A stretch of DNA of 5,065 nucleotides from Acidimangrovimonas sp. (GTDB lineage Bacteria; Pseudomonadota; Alphaproteobacteria; Rhodobacterales; Rhodobacteraceae), in the NCBI GenBank assembly GCA_030147905.1, contig JASBUM010000645.1, forward strand, positions 1 to 5,065. Direction: 5' to 3'. The position numbers were made by a program, and so were the translations under genes. Each line of letters starts with the position of its first letter. Position 1 is the first letter of the stretch. Shown piece after piece: positions 4,836 to 5,065 of this stretch. The notes under the pieces are model-generated. The model saw nothing but the letters and a program-made list of their open reading frames with translations, was not told the origin of the DNA and made no database searches.

Positions 4836-5065
4836 TCATCGTGCCACAGACGGTCGTTCCTGGCCAGCCGCCAGACTCGCTTCCCGAGCCGCGACGAGGC
4901 GTTCCAGCCGCCGGTCCATCAGCCGAAACCACAGCCGCGGCAGCAGCGCGATCGCCGCCATCACCGGCAGCGCATGGGGCAGGCGCGGGGCCTCGGCGGC
5001 GGGGGGCAGTTCCAGCGCGGGAAAGGGTTTGGCCGGGTGCATGTGATGATCGGAATGGCGCGCGG
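4836..5065 (-). CDS. alkB: AlkB-type alkane 1-monooxygenase, C-terminal fragment (5' end outside window)
   Basis: The frame is open to the right edge and only the last 76 complete codons are visible. The in-frame ATG at 5042 is an internal methionine, not the start. Just upstream of it the frame reads ARHSDHHMHP, the last of the histidine boxes that bind the diiron centre in AlkB and related membrane hydroxylases. It is followed by the typical tail: KPFPALELPP, EAPRLPHALPVM, a short hydrophobic segment AAIALLP, and LWFRLMDRRLERLVA, closely like the AlkB ending of type LWFRVMDPR. Family members oxidise the terminal carbon of alkanes at the inner membrane with rubredoxin as electron donor. Many Rhodobacterales carry relatives of unproven substrate, so alkane specificity is not certain. 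A fatty-acid desaturase-like or XylM-like enzyme is the alternative. Confidence 0.85.
   Translation of the reverse strand, partial: ARHSDHHMHPAKPFPALELPPAAEAPRLPHALPVMAAIALLPRLWFRLMDRRLERLVAAREASLAAGQERPSVAR

Noticed and set aside
3955..4932. A 325-residue minus-strand frame over the four-cysteine gene and the alkB end
   Set aside because: Low-complexity Arg/Pro/Gly translation without recognisable domains. It conflicts with two frames that have membrane segments, conserved cysteines or a histidine box.

Overview
The window is GC-rich bacterial chromosome. Protein signatures, including a KdtA, a DUF1178 protein and an AlkB-like C-terminus of alphaproteobacterial style, point to an alphaproteobacterium, most probably of the order Rhodobacterales. 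That placement is inferred from remembered family resemblance, not from a search. Nothing looks like an insertion sequence, prophage, CRISPR array, tRNA or rRNA; these are ordinary chromosomal genes, mostly on the minus strand.

Left block (1-1502, minus strand): a NUDIX hydrolase comes first in transcription order, then a DUF1178 zinc-ribbon-like protein after a 125-bp gap with a possible promoter. A GNAT acetyltransferase follows 6 bp after the DUF1178 stop and runs off the left edge. A 371-bp gap (1503-1873) separates this block from a divergent plus-strand gene, thpR (1874-2527), an RNA 2',3'-cyclic phosphodiesterase of the 2H family.

Centre and right block (2539-5065, minus strand): kdtA (waaA), the Kdo transferase of lipopolysaccharide core assembly, converges on thpR with only 11 bp between the stop codons. 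An inverted repeat there covers the thpR stop and may end both transcripts. Upstream of kdtA lies a membrane-anchored or exported four-cysteine protein of unknown function. Upstream of that, cut by the right edge, is the C-terminal end of an AlkB-type integral-membrane alkane hydroxylase, recognisable by its last histidine box.

The genes do not form one obvious pathway. kdtA serves the outer membrane, the four-cysteine protein is probably periplasmic and AlkB is an inner-membrane oxygenase. The NUDIX, DUF1178, GNAT and ThpR proteins are small housekeeping-type enzymes. I found no convincing new system. The points most worth a second look are the four-cysteine protein with its unusual Arg/Pro-rich N-terminus, the Asp/His repeat tail of ThpR, and the structured DNA between genes.
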